From contig CP136067.1 of assembly GCA_032622095.1 (NCBI GenBank), positions 194,950,052-195,014,051 of the forward strand: 64,000 nt of DNA, written 5' to 3'. The notes below the pieces were generated by a model. It did no database searches, was not told where the DNA came from, and saw nothing but the letters and a program-made list of their open reading frames with translations. Origin of the DNA: Siphonodentalium dalli (taxonomy: Eukaryota > Mollusca > Scaphopoda > Gadilida > Siphonodentaliidae). Position 1 is the first letter of the stretch, and every line of letters starts with the position of its first letter. The translations under genes were made by a program, and so were the position numbers. Shown in pieces: positions 39,463 to 49,491 of this stretch.

Positions 39463-40522
39463 TAGAGTTGCCACGATTATTAATTTTTATAATCGATAAT
39501 CGGTCGTCAATAATCGACTATAATCGATTAATCGTACCTAATATTAATAACATCAGTGGATGTATTCCGTAATATGGCCTATTGCCATATTGGCTGGGTG
39601 CTGGTTAACTGCTATCGCTGCTTGTTTGAGGCATCGTCTGATGTAATTTTTATGTCAATAAAGTGCATCATAAACCACCGGTAATGACTAATGAGCACAA
39701 TGTATTCAATACAAGCACAGTTCTTGGCGATGTCATGGTTATAATATTTGTGAGTTCATTGGAAAGAATGTAGCGATTAATTTAATAGCCAAACATACAA
39801 GCAATATAAAAGTAGGAATGCACGAAGAACCGACGGTGGTTCCTAAAAAAAAGGAATCTAATGTTACGGAAACTAGAGCGTGGATAACAATTACAAAGGT
39901 GGGCCCCGGCCCGCAAATTTCAGGACTCAAAACAAGTTAAGTATTTGGTAATAGTCAATTTCATTTAGCAGTCACCACACTATAAGCGATAGCCTGTACT
40001 AGTAACATCTAAGTATACTTATACAAACAAAGTATACTTGCTGCAAATGACACCGCGGATAATATCGTCGATTAAAATGCCGTAGGTTCCCTGATTTCGA
40101 GAGAATGTCAATCAACTCCCCTTTGGTCCAATGAGATTCAAGGGCGAGTGCATTCAGTTCACTGACAGTCAGCCCATTCCAAAGACATAGTGCCGCCTTT
40201 CTTGTAGAAATATACAACGATGTCGGCATAAGTTCAAAGCTGCAGTGCCGCCATGCAATTTGAAGAATATACAATGACCCGAAAAGTAACCATGTCATCA
40301 AATGAACTGCCGGCTGTTTGCAACATATACTAGTAGTACTCAAGTTGTCGGAATCTCTTTGATACATGATTAAACTGTGAAAAACAATCAGGGTATTCAA
40401 CAATAACCGGCATTTTCCAACGTCCGAAATAAATAACGCAGATTAATCGACGACGGAAATGGTAATCGATTATCGGCTTTATCAACGGTTCATCGATTAT
40501 ACGATTAATCGTGGCACACCTA
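39463..40522. mobile_element. hAT-like element, 1,060 bp, perfect TSD ATTCACAA
   Basis: The ends TAGAGTTGCCACGATTA and inverse TAATCGTGGCACACCTA are flanked by ATTCACAA at 39455-39462 and 40523-40530. Subterminal AATCGATTATCGG-type words recur at both ends, as in hAT elements. Inside, the minus strand holds a 134-codon open frame (39999-40403) with no hAT transposase motif that I recognise, so it is probably non-autonomous; the frame could be captured sequence. Confidence 0.88.
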
Positions 40523-43214
40523 ATTCACAAGTTTGAGGGTGCGAGAATCAAATTCAAATCCTGATTGTGCCACATGTTGGTTGGAAGGGGGTATGGTGTA
40601 TCACTCGTTCCATGTTAGAGACGGTTTGAAGGGAATCCCCTGGGAAAGTTTTGAAAATTCAATGCACTAAGTCAGTTTCTCAACAGTAATATCTTACTTA
40701 AGATTTACTGTTGACCAATTGAGAAAAAAAACACCTGGCCTAATAGCTGATATGATGTCTTTACATAACAAAGCAGAGATACATGTACATGTATGTATGA
40801 GAGATTCTCATGTTTGCGAGAATCAATTCTGATTCTCATAGGAATTTTAAGCCCTGATACTAAATACTCATTGAGGATTAAATCCCTTAGGAAATGTTAA
40901 AATAATACATGTATGTTCAACCAATGGCCATAGACTGATCTAGCACTATTAGATCCCGTTGAAAGGGTTTTGGTGTTCCATTATTGCAACATTGGGCCAG
41001 CAGAAGGACGGAGAGATGCAGCATGAAGCTTGCGTATAATATACAAGCAAAGCATGTTCGTTATTTTGAAATGACAATATATTGCAGGTATATCCCCATG
41101 TCACCTTTTTGGTCAATTGGTCGTCTTACAGTCCCGCATGCCATGACCGTATGATTTGCACAAATGAGTTTGCATTTACTGTAGGATCTATATACCGGAG
41201 ATAAAAATACCATAAAGAAAAGGAAGACACGCACTTAATGTGTCTCTTTCAGTCAATGGCCACCGTGTTGTTATCATTATCGTAAGCGACCCAAAGTGAA
41301 GGTGCCTCGCTGACCTAATTATGACACAGAAATATTAATAATGCAGTGTGTTGTTTTATGCTTCCCGAATCCCCGACATATACTCATATACTATGATGTT
41401 ACTGCACTGTGCCTCTTTTTGTACAAATGCACAGCTGTCCACTGATTAAGTAGTTCAAAATGCACACAATACTTAAGGTAAATAACAACAGTTAATTTAT
41501 TATACAATGTTCCCTAGGCGCGTGCGACTGCTTTTATAGCAGAGAAGCTGGAGCACATGTTAGTGCAGCATGCAAACGATTCATGAATATTAATGAGTTA
41601 TTATAGTAGAAGATGGAGATGTCCCGATATATAACAAGTTACAATCTGTAGTATTTGGTTAATAACTTAATTAATATATCAAACTACTGATTCAGCTGCG
41701 ATATCACACGTGGGTGGGAAATTGGGAATTGGCCCCAAATTAGCTGCAACATCCCCTTTATCTTGACGCAATTGTCTTCATACTTGACTAATACCTACCG
41801 AATCTTGGCACATTGAACTCTCTTCTCAACACATCTATGCAATGTACTTAAAAAAACCTAAACAAAATCTCCGAGAGTCAACTTTTTTAGTCCAAACCAA
41901 AACCGAAAAACAAAGTCAAAATCTCAAAACTGCACATCACTAACATGCGGATACATACATAGTAATAATATGATCATACGCTAGCCGCCGCCTAGCGTAA
42001 TTAACGAACCAAAGCAAAACCACTCATATGAGGGTAGCTGTGGCTTTTTTTTTGTGGTCAAAATCAGTTTATACATTCTCTGGTATTCCCTCCAAATAAG
42101 ATTCACATAAGGCTATATTTCCTGGGTTCGTCGAATGAATGGACCCCAATCATAATTTCAAGTATAAATTAGGCAAATAAGTCGTACTTCCGGGTAGTCT
42201 TGATCGAGAGCTAGACTATTCATGGTTATAAACTACTAGTAACAACACCAAAGTGAAAATAGTTATACCTTGTCGAGAGGGGAACAGGAACATCTTTAAT
42301 GAATTTAACCAATTTATTTCTTTTCTTGACGCTGGGTGAACACATTTCATAGCTGTTCATTTCATTCAAATGTGACACCGTGTCGATTTCAACATCATGG
42401 TGTAACTTTCCTAATTGACCGAGTTCGCCTGAATGTATCTTCTGCTTTGTTCATAATTATGTGTTTCATTTCGATTCCAGAAAATAGTATATTTATGGAT
42501 TATCACATGCATGTATGTCCTATATAGTCTTATGATAACAATTAATTCCTTATTAAATATATGTTATTTCGTTTCGCACAGTACTGCACCGCCCATCTTC
42601 GCACAGCAGAACGGTAAATTCGTAATGACATTCTTATTATATTTCACATCAGGAATTTCGATCACTTTTCACACGCCCCGATGTGTGTGGACTGTAGTTA
42701 CTATAGAGTCGTTATTTATTGTGTCTTATTTCCTCAATAAAAGGTAAACTAACGCTACGAATGAACTTACATTGTAATTCAATGTTCATAATTCTCATTT
42801 GCAATACCAGTAATCGAAAGACACAGTAACATGATTTTCCGATTACGACATTAACCGATCTACTGTGCGATAAAAGTGCTCGCGAAATTCAAAACAGCTG
42901 CGTCGTATTAGATAATAATTGGTGATGTCACAAAATCAGATATAGTCTATATACGACCCAAAGCGTCCGGCTTTGGTTCGTTATAATACATAAGCTTCAT
43001 GCATCTCCCCGATAGTTTTTAAAGGCACATTCATATTAGGGTCTATTTTTTTTAGCCTTTTAAGGATACCCCCTGCAGTGCAATTGGGCTACTTAATCTC
43101 TATCTATATTTGCGAATGTCTGTCTGTCTGTGTTCTATAGAAATTCACAGGGGACCATTTAGACGAGTCCAACGGGAGTAACTTTTTACGAGGAAAATAA
43201 TGATGCAGTTTTTG

Positions 43215-43680
43215 TCAGGTGCAGAAAAGAGGAGGGACAGCAAATATTTTTGTTGCCGATTTCCACCAAATTTATACATAATCATCTCCATGACATCAGG
43301 AATCTAATGCTGGTTTAAAGATGTCAAAAAAAGGCCTTTTAGGACATAAAATAAAAAACATCCATTACCCTGCAGGGAGCCCCACACATATATAGAAGAT
43401 TGTCGTCTGCTCATGTTTGTCTGGGGCTCTGTATGGGTGAAATTATAAAATTGTTAAAGAATACAAGAAAAAATTATTAAAATTGTAAAAAATTGTTAGG
43501 CCAATGCAATGCATTGGCACAGGATAAAAAAAGGGGTGCACAGAAGGAGAGAGGTGAACCAAAATTGATATAAATATTTTTAGAGTCTGTTTCCATCAAA
43601 TTGATACACATTCTTCTCCGTGATACGAAGAATCTAATCATATGATTTAAAGACGCCAAATTTGTGCCGATTAGGTGAGA
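43215..43680. repeat. Diverged direct duplication with inverted C fragment between
   Basis: 43215-43345 and 43540-43680 share AGAGG..., CC(A/T)CAAAT/GATACA, TCT(C)C(A/G)TGA and AATCTAAT...TTTAAAGA(T/C)G words. Between them, 43345-43512 is the inverse of 43825-44003 of the adjoining family C element. Confidence 0.55.
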
Positions 43681-43743
43681 GCTGGGGGGGGCACTAAATT
43701 TGATAAGAATTTGTTTAGTCACTGCATGATTGCCACCATAGGT

Positions 43744-44187
43744 ATATGTGACCCGCCATATCAAATCCAGTTTCTTATATATGCGAGTCGACCATAGGTC
43801 GCCTCGCATATATAAGAGAATGCATTGGCCTAACAATATTTTACAATTTTAATAATTGTTTCTTGTATTCTTTAACAATTTTATAATTTCACCCATACAG
43901 AGCCCCAGACAAACATGAGCAGACGACACTCTTCTATATGCTTCTATATATGTGTGGGGCTCCCTGCAGGGTAATGGATGTTTTTTATTTTATGTCCTAA
44001 AAATTGTAAGAAACGTTTATTTTAAAAAAATGATAAAAAATTGTTAGGCCAATGCATTCTCTTATATATGCGAGGCGACCTATGGTCGACTCGCATATAT
44101 AAGAGAATGCATTGGCACAGAGAATGCATTGGCACAGGGTAAAAAAATCCCGACTTACGACTGGATTTGATATGGCGGGTCACATAT
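43744..44187. mobile_element. Family C element (complete)
   Basis: TATGTGACCCGCCATATCAA and its inverse TTGATATGGCGGGTCACATA bound it. Each end has a CATTCTCTTATATATGCGA palindrome with a GGTCGACC-like loop; the middle has inverted GAGCCCCAGACAAACATGAG / TGTGGGGCTCCCTGCAGGG. A 5' part of the left arm is deleted. Superfamily unknown. Confidence 0.75.
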
Positions 44188-44246
44188 GGTCGCGCTTGCA
44201 TTCCTTCTGTTTAAAATTTTTGTTTTTAACTTGTTAATATACCGTA

Positions 44247-44459
44247 CAGTAATGTCCTAAATAATCAACCCCTAAACCACAGCAGAATTATGGGAAATTT
44301 TTCAGGATTTAGTCGGTTGAATGGCTTGGTGCCATTCATTGGAAAACTCTCAGTGAGAGCTTTCCGATGAATGGCAACAATCCATATTTCTGACTAAATC
44401 TTGAAAAATTACCCATAATTCTGCTGTGGTTAAAGGGTCATATACTTCGGGCATTACTG
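44247..44459. mobile_element. MITE family A, complete diverged copy
   Basis: TA-flanked CAGTAATGTCC...GGGCATTACTG with CCACAGCAGAATTATGGGAA arms. Confidence 0.8.
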
Positions 44460-44638
44460 TAGCTATTCTAGCAGGGTTACCCGGCGTTGCCCAGGTTAAA
44501 TTGATGTGAAACCCTCTGCTGTAGATTTTTCGTGGGGATAGAGGATATTGTTGCTCAAAGTGTTCACATATTCTCATTAATAGTACATGTAATCCAAATG
44601 ACATCACGAAACGTCATTCATATACATGGATTATAAGT

Positions 44639-46005
44639 CGTGAAATTATAAAATTGTTAAAGAATACAAGAAAAAATTATTAAAATTGTAAAAAATTGTT
44701 AGGCCAATGCATTCTCTTATATATGCGAGGCGACCTATGGTCGACTCGCATATATAAGAGAATGCATTGGCACAGGGTAAACAAATCCCGACTTACGACT
44801 GGATTAGTGATGAGCCGATAATCGGGAACGACAATCGGAATCGGCCGATTGTAGCCCATCGGATGACAATCGGTACTCGGGTTTGAACATCGGGATTTCC
44901 GATTGTCAAAATAATAAATGAGTGCTTGATTTTCTTTAATAAACTGTTTTAAATATGACGATGTTTTGTTGAATAAATGACCAGTAAATATGGGGAAAGT
45001 GATACCAAACACAAACTTGATATACATACATGCCCTCTGCAATACCCCGGCCGTACCTGGGTCCATGTGTGAACAATATATTAGTGGGGGTCGCCGGGAA
45101 GCACGTGACACTTTGAGTTAGAGTGAGGCAGCGAGCATGACGCCGTGATTGCGCATAATAATTCGATTGATTTCTTTAGCATTGTGATGTACACAACGTA
45201 CATGTCATGGGACTCATGTACGCCCATAGGTAACTTTATTGTTCATCAACATGTAGACATTTTGATTTATGTATGTCAAACTATCAAAAATCAAAATGTA
45301 TGCATACGCAGTACAACAAAGGTATCTATAAAGTACATACAGCATAACAGGTATAAACACTATTATAGAAACCGAAAGTGCATGTCACGTGACTTTAAAT
45401 AGTTGAAGACAACACCTAATCAAGGATAGCAGCTATCCTCTACCCATCCAGTCAGCCTCGTGTGACGTCACGTATATGTCACCACAAATGATTATTAGGA
45501 TGACCACGCCGAAATCGAATCGTGTCTGTGAAATTGACATGAACATGGTGTAACTTGCAACTAGTTCAGTCGGCTCATTTCCTTTGACGTGATGTCTTTG
45601 AATTGGGATCAAAGAAAAATGCCGTTTGATGAATTGTTATCAAAAACGGACCATGGACATGTCGTCATGCACGTGGCTACATCAAACTTTCAAAAAAATT
45701 GTTGTGGAATAGCCTAGAATACATGGGTATGTTGCCTGTATTCGATCACTAGTCTGCCCATACCCACCTATCTACTTACCCAAACATATACTTATGTATA
45801 CAGTGTACTGGCATATTACTACGTTTGTTGATAGCTTCTAATTCTAAGTATTATATAACACATATAACATATTCTGCTATACATTATTGAAATAATCGGA
45901 ATCGGCACCTGAATCGGCCGATTGTGATCTCAAATAATCGGCAATCGGCGCACGGCTCTATTTGACAATCGGCTCATCACTAGACTGGATTTGATATGGC
46001 GGGTC
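44639..46005. mobile_element. Family C fragment split by a hAT-like insertion
   Basis: Left part 44639-44804 (same order as 43439 onward, ending CCCGACTTACGACTGGAT) and right part 45983-46005 (GACTGGATTTGATATGGCGG) rejoin exactly at the 8-bp TSD of the inserted element. Confidence 0.85.
44805..45982. mobile_element. hAT-like element, 1,178 bp, perfect TSD GACTGGAT
   Basis: The TIR TAGTGATGAGCCGAT at both ends is flanked by GACTGGAT at 44797-44804 and 45983-45990. Subterminal repeats of CGGAATCGGCCGATTGT occur at both ends. No transposase frame; non-autonomous. Nested in family C, it gives an insertion order. Confidence 0.9.
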
Positions 46006-46425
46006 ACATATTGCAAAGAATTTCTAAGTCAAATAAAGGTGATAACTCCACTATAAAAAAGTTAACATAACTATCTAAAGTTAACATCCGGAAACCAAAA
46101 GCGCACAGATGGACAGACCAATAATAGAATTAGTCCAGTTTTAAAATATTTTTTTTTTAAATGGGCATATAACAAAATTTGACTGGAAAATGTAGGAATA
46201 CAAGCTCAGACAAAATTGCATCCACAAATGGATGGACGGCTGAGCTGATTCCAATATACCGCCTCATAACTTTGTTATGCCGGGTACAATAAATCAATGT
46301 GGATCAAGCAACTATTCATCAACAAGCAATCGAGTGTGCATGTATCAAAAGCATAATCCATAAATGTGTAAGTGCAGTAAATCAAGGTCAATTCTGATGA
46401 ACAAGGATACCATCTTGAGCAATTA

Positions 46426-46637
46426 CAGTAATGCCCTAAGTAATCGACTCCTTAACCACAGAAGAATTATGGGTAACTTTTCAGGATTTAGTCGGAAATA
46501 TGGCTTGTTGCCATTCATCGGAAAGCTCTCACTGAGAGCTTTCTGGTGAATGGCAACAAGCCATATTTCCGACTAAATCCTGAAAAGTTACCCATAATTA
46601 TGCTTGGTTAAGGAGTCGATTATTTAGGGCATTACTG
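46426..46637. mobile_element. MITE family A, complete copy
   Basis: TA-flanked, with nearly perfect hairpin arms meeting at CTCTCACTGAGAG (near 46530-46545). Confidence 0.88.
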
Positions 46638-46699
46638 TAGTTATTATTGTAGAGATCAGTCAATTCATTCGGACAAATAAGTACACACACACCCATTGT

Positions 46700-46963
46700 C
46701 AAGCCTTGAAATAGTGAGCCTGTCATTTGCAGAATGAGGTACCAAAGCTGCCCAAAGGGTGAATTTAGTGATGCTACCCCCGCATAGTGGGCTAGCATCA
46801 CCAAATTCACCCTCTGGGAACCTCATTCTGCTGAGGTGTAAGCAGAATGAGGTTCCCGGAGGGTGAATTTGGTGATGCTAGCCCGCTATGCGGGGTAGCA
46901 TCACTAAATTCACCCTCTGGGGACCTCATTCTGCAAATGACAGACACACTATTTCAAGGCTTG
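46700..46963. mobile_element. MITE family E, complete (8-bp TSD CCCATTGT)
   Basis: CAAGCCTTGAAATAGTG and inverse, flanked by CCCATTGT at 46692-46699 and 46964-46971. It has the same internal double palindrome as 34979-35206. Confidence 0.87.
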
Positions 46964-47154
46964 CCCATTGTTAACAATAAGGAATCAATGGATAAGAGTA
47001 GTTGTTTACAGCAACATGGAATTAATTAATGAAGACAATTATTAATCATCTCAAAATGACAATGAACTGTTAACTAAGTAGGATAAGTAAAGGAAATCAG
47101 TAAGTTTAATGACGTCAAGCTTCTGACGGCAGAGTCCACTTAAGTGCCACCATA

Positions 47155-47341
47155 CTTGCGACTTCCAATAGGGAGTCTCGCATATATAAGAGTATGCTTT
47201 GACCTAACAATATTGACCAGGTAAGCCAGTGCATTATCTTATATATGGGAGGCTCCCTATGGGAGACTCGTGTATATATAAGAGAATGCACTGGCAAAGG
47301 ATATTTAATGCAGCACCAGCGCAGCTCCCGCCATGAAAGGG
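47155..47341. mobile_element. piggyBac-like MITE B, right part
   Basis: TTAA at 47342-47345 follows CAGCTCCCGCCATGAAAGG. The left end is degraded. Its TTAA ends 12 bp from the exon 4 boundary (first exon base on this side 47357). Confidence 0.7.
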
Positions 47342-47356
47342 TTAATTAAGGCTTAC

Positions 47357-47530
47357 CTTTGATTCAAATTTTTCCATTTCTACTCTGCATGGTTTCATGA
47401 CCTGGTTTAAGTTGAGAAGGACTTTAAGATTCGGGATGAAATCCACTACATAGATTCGGTGGAGATCTAATTCAATCTCCTTCGATATTAGCGTGAGAAG
47501 CCAATCCAGCGTCAATGTAATTGAATCTTT
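47357..47530 (-). CDS. ADK-like gene, exon 4 (core with VVDFIPN)
   Basis: The exon is exactly 58 codons (174 bp, phase 0 to 0). Its acceptor is TTTATTTTCAG and its donor AAAG|GTAAGC, both near consensus. It reads KDSITLTLDWLLTLISKEIE, then a segment with RIYVVDFIPNLKVLL and CRVEMEKFESK. VVDFIPN occupies the place of the adenylate kinase 'LIDGFPR' strand and loop; the usual Arg is replaced, which again suggests an atypical or inactive enzyme. A partial tandem copy of its 3' end lies just upstream in the transcript (47553-47626). A piggyBac-like MITE ends about 15 bp into the downstream intron, very close to the donor. Confidence 0.86.
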
Positions 47531-47552
47531 CTGAAAATAAAGGAAAACAAAC

Positions 47553-47626
47553 TTCATGAAAGGGTTAAACCTTACCTTTTATTCAAATTTTTCCATTTCT
47601 ACTCTGCATGGTTGAGAAGGACTTTA
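47553..47626 (-). pseudogene. Partial tandem copy of exon 4 3' end
   Basis: CATGAAAGGGTTAA then CCTTACCTTTTATTCAAATT and TTTCCATTTCTACTCTGCAT repeat 47332-47431, with a gap of about 18 bp inside. It duplicates the MITE end, the donor and the last codons of exon 4 (EMEKFESK). On the minus strand it lies upstream of the real acceptor, so it is intronic unless used as a cryptic exon. Confidence 0.75.
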
Positions 47627-47990
47627 AAAGACATAGCATGTACTTGTTCGGGCTTGAAACTGATAAGTTAGTATACAGGAGCTTTGCCAACTGGAGGAAT
47701 GTAACATTCTACTAACATCACAGAAAATCTCAAGCAAATCGACCGTACCACTCCACAGAAAACGTCGTCTCAACTATGCTCAATTGTAAATAGTTACTTC
47801 CGATTCGGGACGCAACTATCGGCGATAAACAAACGAAAATAATTTCACCATCGAGAGTCACTGCTTTTAATTCATATACATGTATAAGAATGACTGTGTG
47901 TGTTGTCATTTTGCCAGATTTTGGATATAATATTTGTAACAATAACCACCTTGAGAAAGATTATGCTCCATTTCTATTTGATCACCCCCC
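47627..47990. repeat. Repeat I, copy 1
   Basis: It matches 58560-58915: ACTTGTTCGGG, GATAAGTTAGTA, GATTCGGGACGCAACTATCG (47801-47820) and TTTCACCATCGAGAGTCA. In both places it follows a piggyBac-like right end. The short open frame here is not conserved in the other copy. Confidence 0.7.
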
Positions 47991-48040
47991 CAAACAGAGT
48001 GTTTCACATCACTGTAAGATTTGGGATGAATTGAATTACA

Positions 48041-48058
48041 GGGGGGGGGGGGGGGGGG
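48041..48058 (+). repeat. Poly-G run (18 G)
   Basis: An uninterrupted homopolymer in otherwise AT-rich DNA. Its exact length is error-prone in sequencing. Confidence 0.95.
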
Positions 48059-48171
48059 CCTGAAAATAATAGCAAAATTAATGCTCCATTTTAGGCTGCA
48101 GTTATTTGAAAGACAGCATCAATCGGACATCATGCTTTTTGGGGTTTTTTGCCAAATAATTGCGCATTTAA

Positions 48172-48306
48172 CTCTTTCATGATGGGAGCTGCGCTGCTGC
48201 AGTATTAAAAATCTTGTGCCAGTGCATTCTCTTATATATGCGAGTCTCCCATAGGGAGCCTCACATACATACATGTAAGAGAATGCACTGGCTTACCAGG
48301 TCAACG
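48172..48306. mobile_element. piggyBac-like MITE B, 3'-truncated
   Basis: TTAA (48168-48171), CTCTTTCATGATGGGAGC, then the CATTCTCTTATATATGCGAG palindrome. The right end is missing. Confidence 0.65.
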
Positions 48307-48458
48307 TAAAATGATTCAATTTGAGATTCGATGCAAATTTTTTCCAGATTTGATTCAAAATAAAAACACCTGATTTGCAGGACCCCAAATAACAGTCTCA
48401 TGAGGAAAAACATCAAATAACGGTAGCTAATCTGTGACCTCCTCAAAGCAGATATCCC

Positions 48459-48938
48459 ATATGTGACCCGCCATATCAAATCCAGTCGTAAGTCGGGATT
48501 TTTTTACCCTGTGCCAATGCATTCTCTTATATATGCAAGTCGACCATAGGTCGCCTCGCATATATAAGAGAATGCATTGGCCTAACAATTTTTTACAATT
48601 TTAATAATTTTTTCTTGTATTCTTTAACAATTTTATAATTTCACCCATACAGAGCCCCAGACAAACATGAGCAGAGACAAACATGAGCAGACGACACTCT
48701 TCTATATGTTTATATATATGTTTGGGGCTCCCTGCAGGGTAATGAATGTTTTTTATTTTATGTCCTAAAAATTGTAAGAAACATTTATTTAAAAAACATG
48801 ATAACAAATTGTTAGGCCAATGCATTCTCTTATATATGCGAGGCGACCTATGGTCGACTCGCATATATAAGAAAATGCATTGGCACAGGGTAAAAAAAAT
48901 CCCGACTTAGGACTGGATTTGATATGGCGGGTCACATA
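48459..48938. mobile_element. Family C element (best-preserved copy)
   Basis: ATATGTGACCCGCCATATCA at the left and TGATATGGCGGGTCACATAT at the right. It is a full set: CCCGAC(A/T)TA arms, two CATTCTCTTATATATGC palindromes and the central GGGGCTCC inverted segment. Confidence 0.82.
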
Positions 48939-49491
48939 TTGCATTTTAATTAAAACAGTTCACAATCATTTATTTTTTGGATTGTAAGAATTTCAGCATA
49001 CATATGTATATGATCTGGAACCCTGACCATATATAAATGCATGTATTTGCATCTCTATTTGAGATTAATACAACAAGTGGGAGCTGGGAAGTGATTCCAA
49101 TCAAAGCGTGGAATAACTGTCAGCTAAAACAATTTCTAAGATATTAAAATATTCAGCGTCTCTGCCAGCAATCTGCAATAGAGAGCAAAATCAGTTAATT
49201 CTCATTGATTTTCCCATCTGAGTAAACTCTCTATCATGAGACTCAGTTTAATGTCGTAGATTTAATGTCAGGCGTCAATATTTCCCCGACATTCACCTTG
49301 GGGAGATCAGCACTAATCAATCAGAGGCACGCACTACATAATTCTGGTACAAATTGTATCATTTACATATCTCAGCCCGCGGCATAGCTCCATTGAAGTA
49401 TAAACTAACATATACCGTAGGTAATCTGTGCACAATTTCTCGTGCTGTAGCCTAATAGGAGGGCTGAGAAACAAGAAAATAATTTCTGCAG

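Larger units (their letters stand above)
32837..47356 (-). other. Intron 4 (14.5 kb), MITE-rich
   Basis: It contains the elements listed separately between 33004 and 47341. Stretches without a named feature are 33490-34100 (T/A-rich), 35215-35773, 35964-36329, 38467-38945, 39140-39454, 40531-43214, 46013-46423 (a short 'GGAAACCAAAAGC...GATGGACAGACC' piece at 46088-46122) and 46972-47150. I see no exon-like segment with good splice borders in them. Confidence 0.7.

Noticed and set aside
44680-45111. 143-codon minus-strand frame
   Set aside because: It crosses the junction of family C and the hAT-like element and includes hairpin arms, so it is not a gene.
47730-47942. 70-codon minus-strand frame in repeat I
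   Set aside because: The second copy (58560-58915) has a stop and shifts in the same frame, so it is not conserved as coding.
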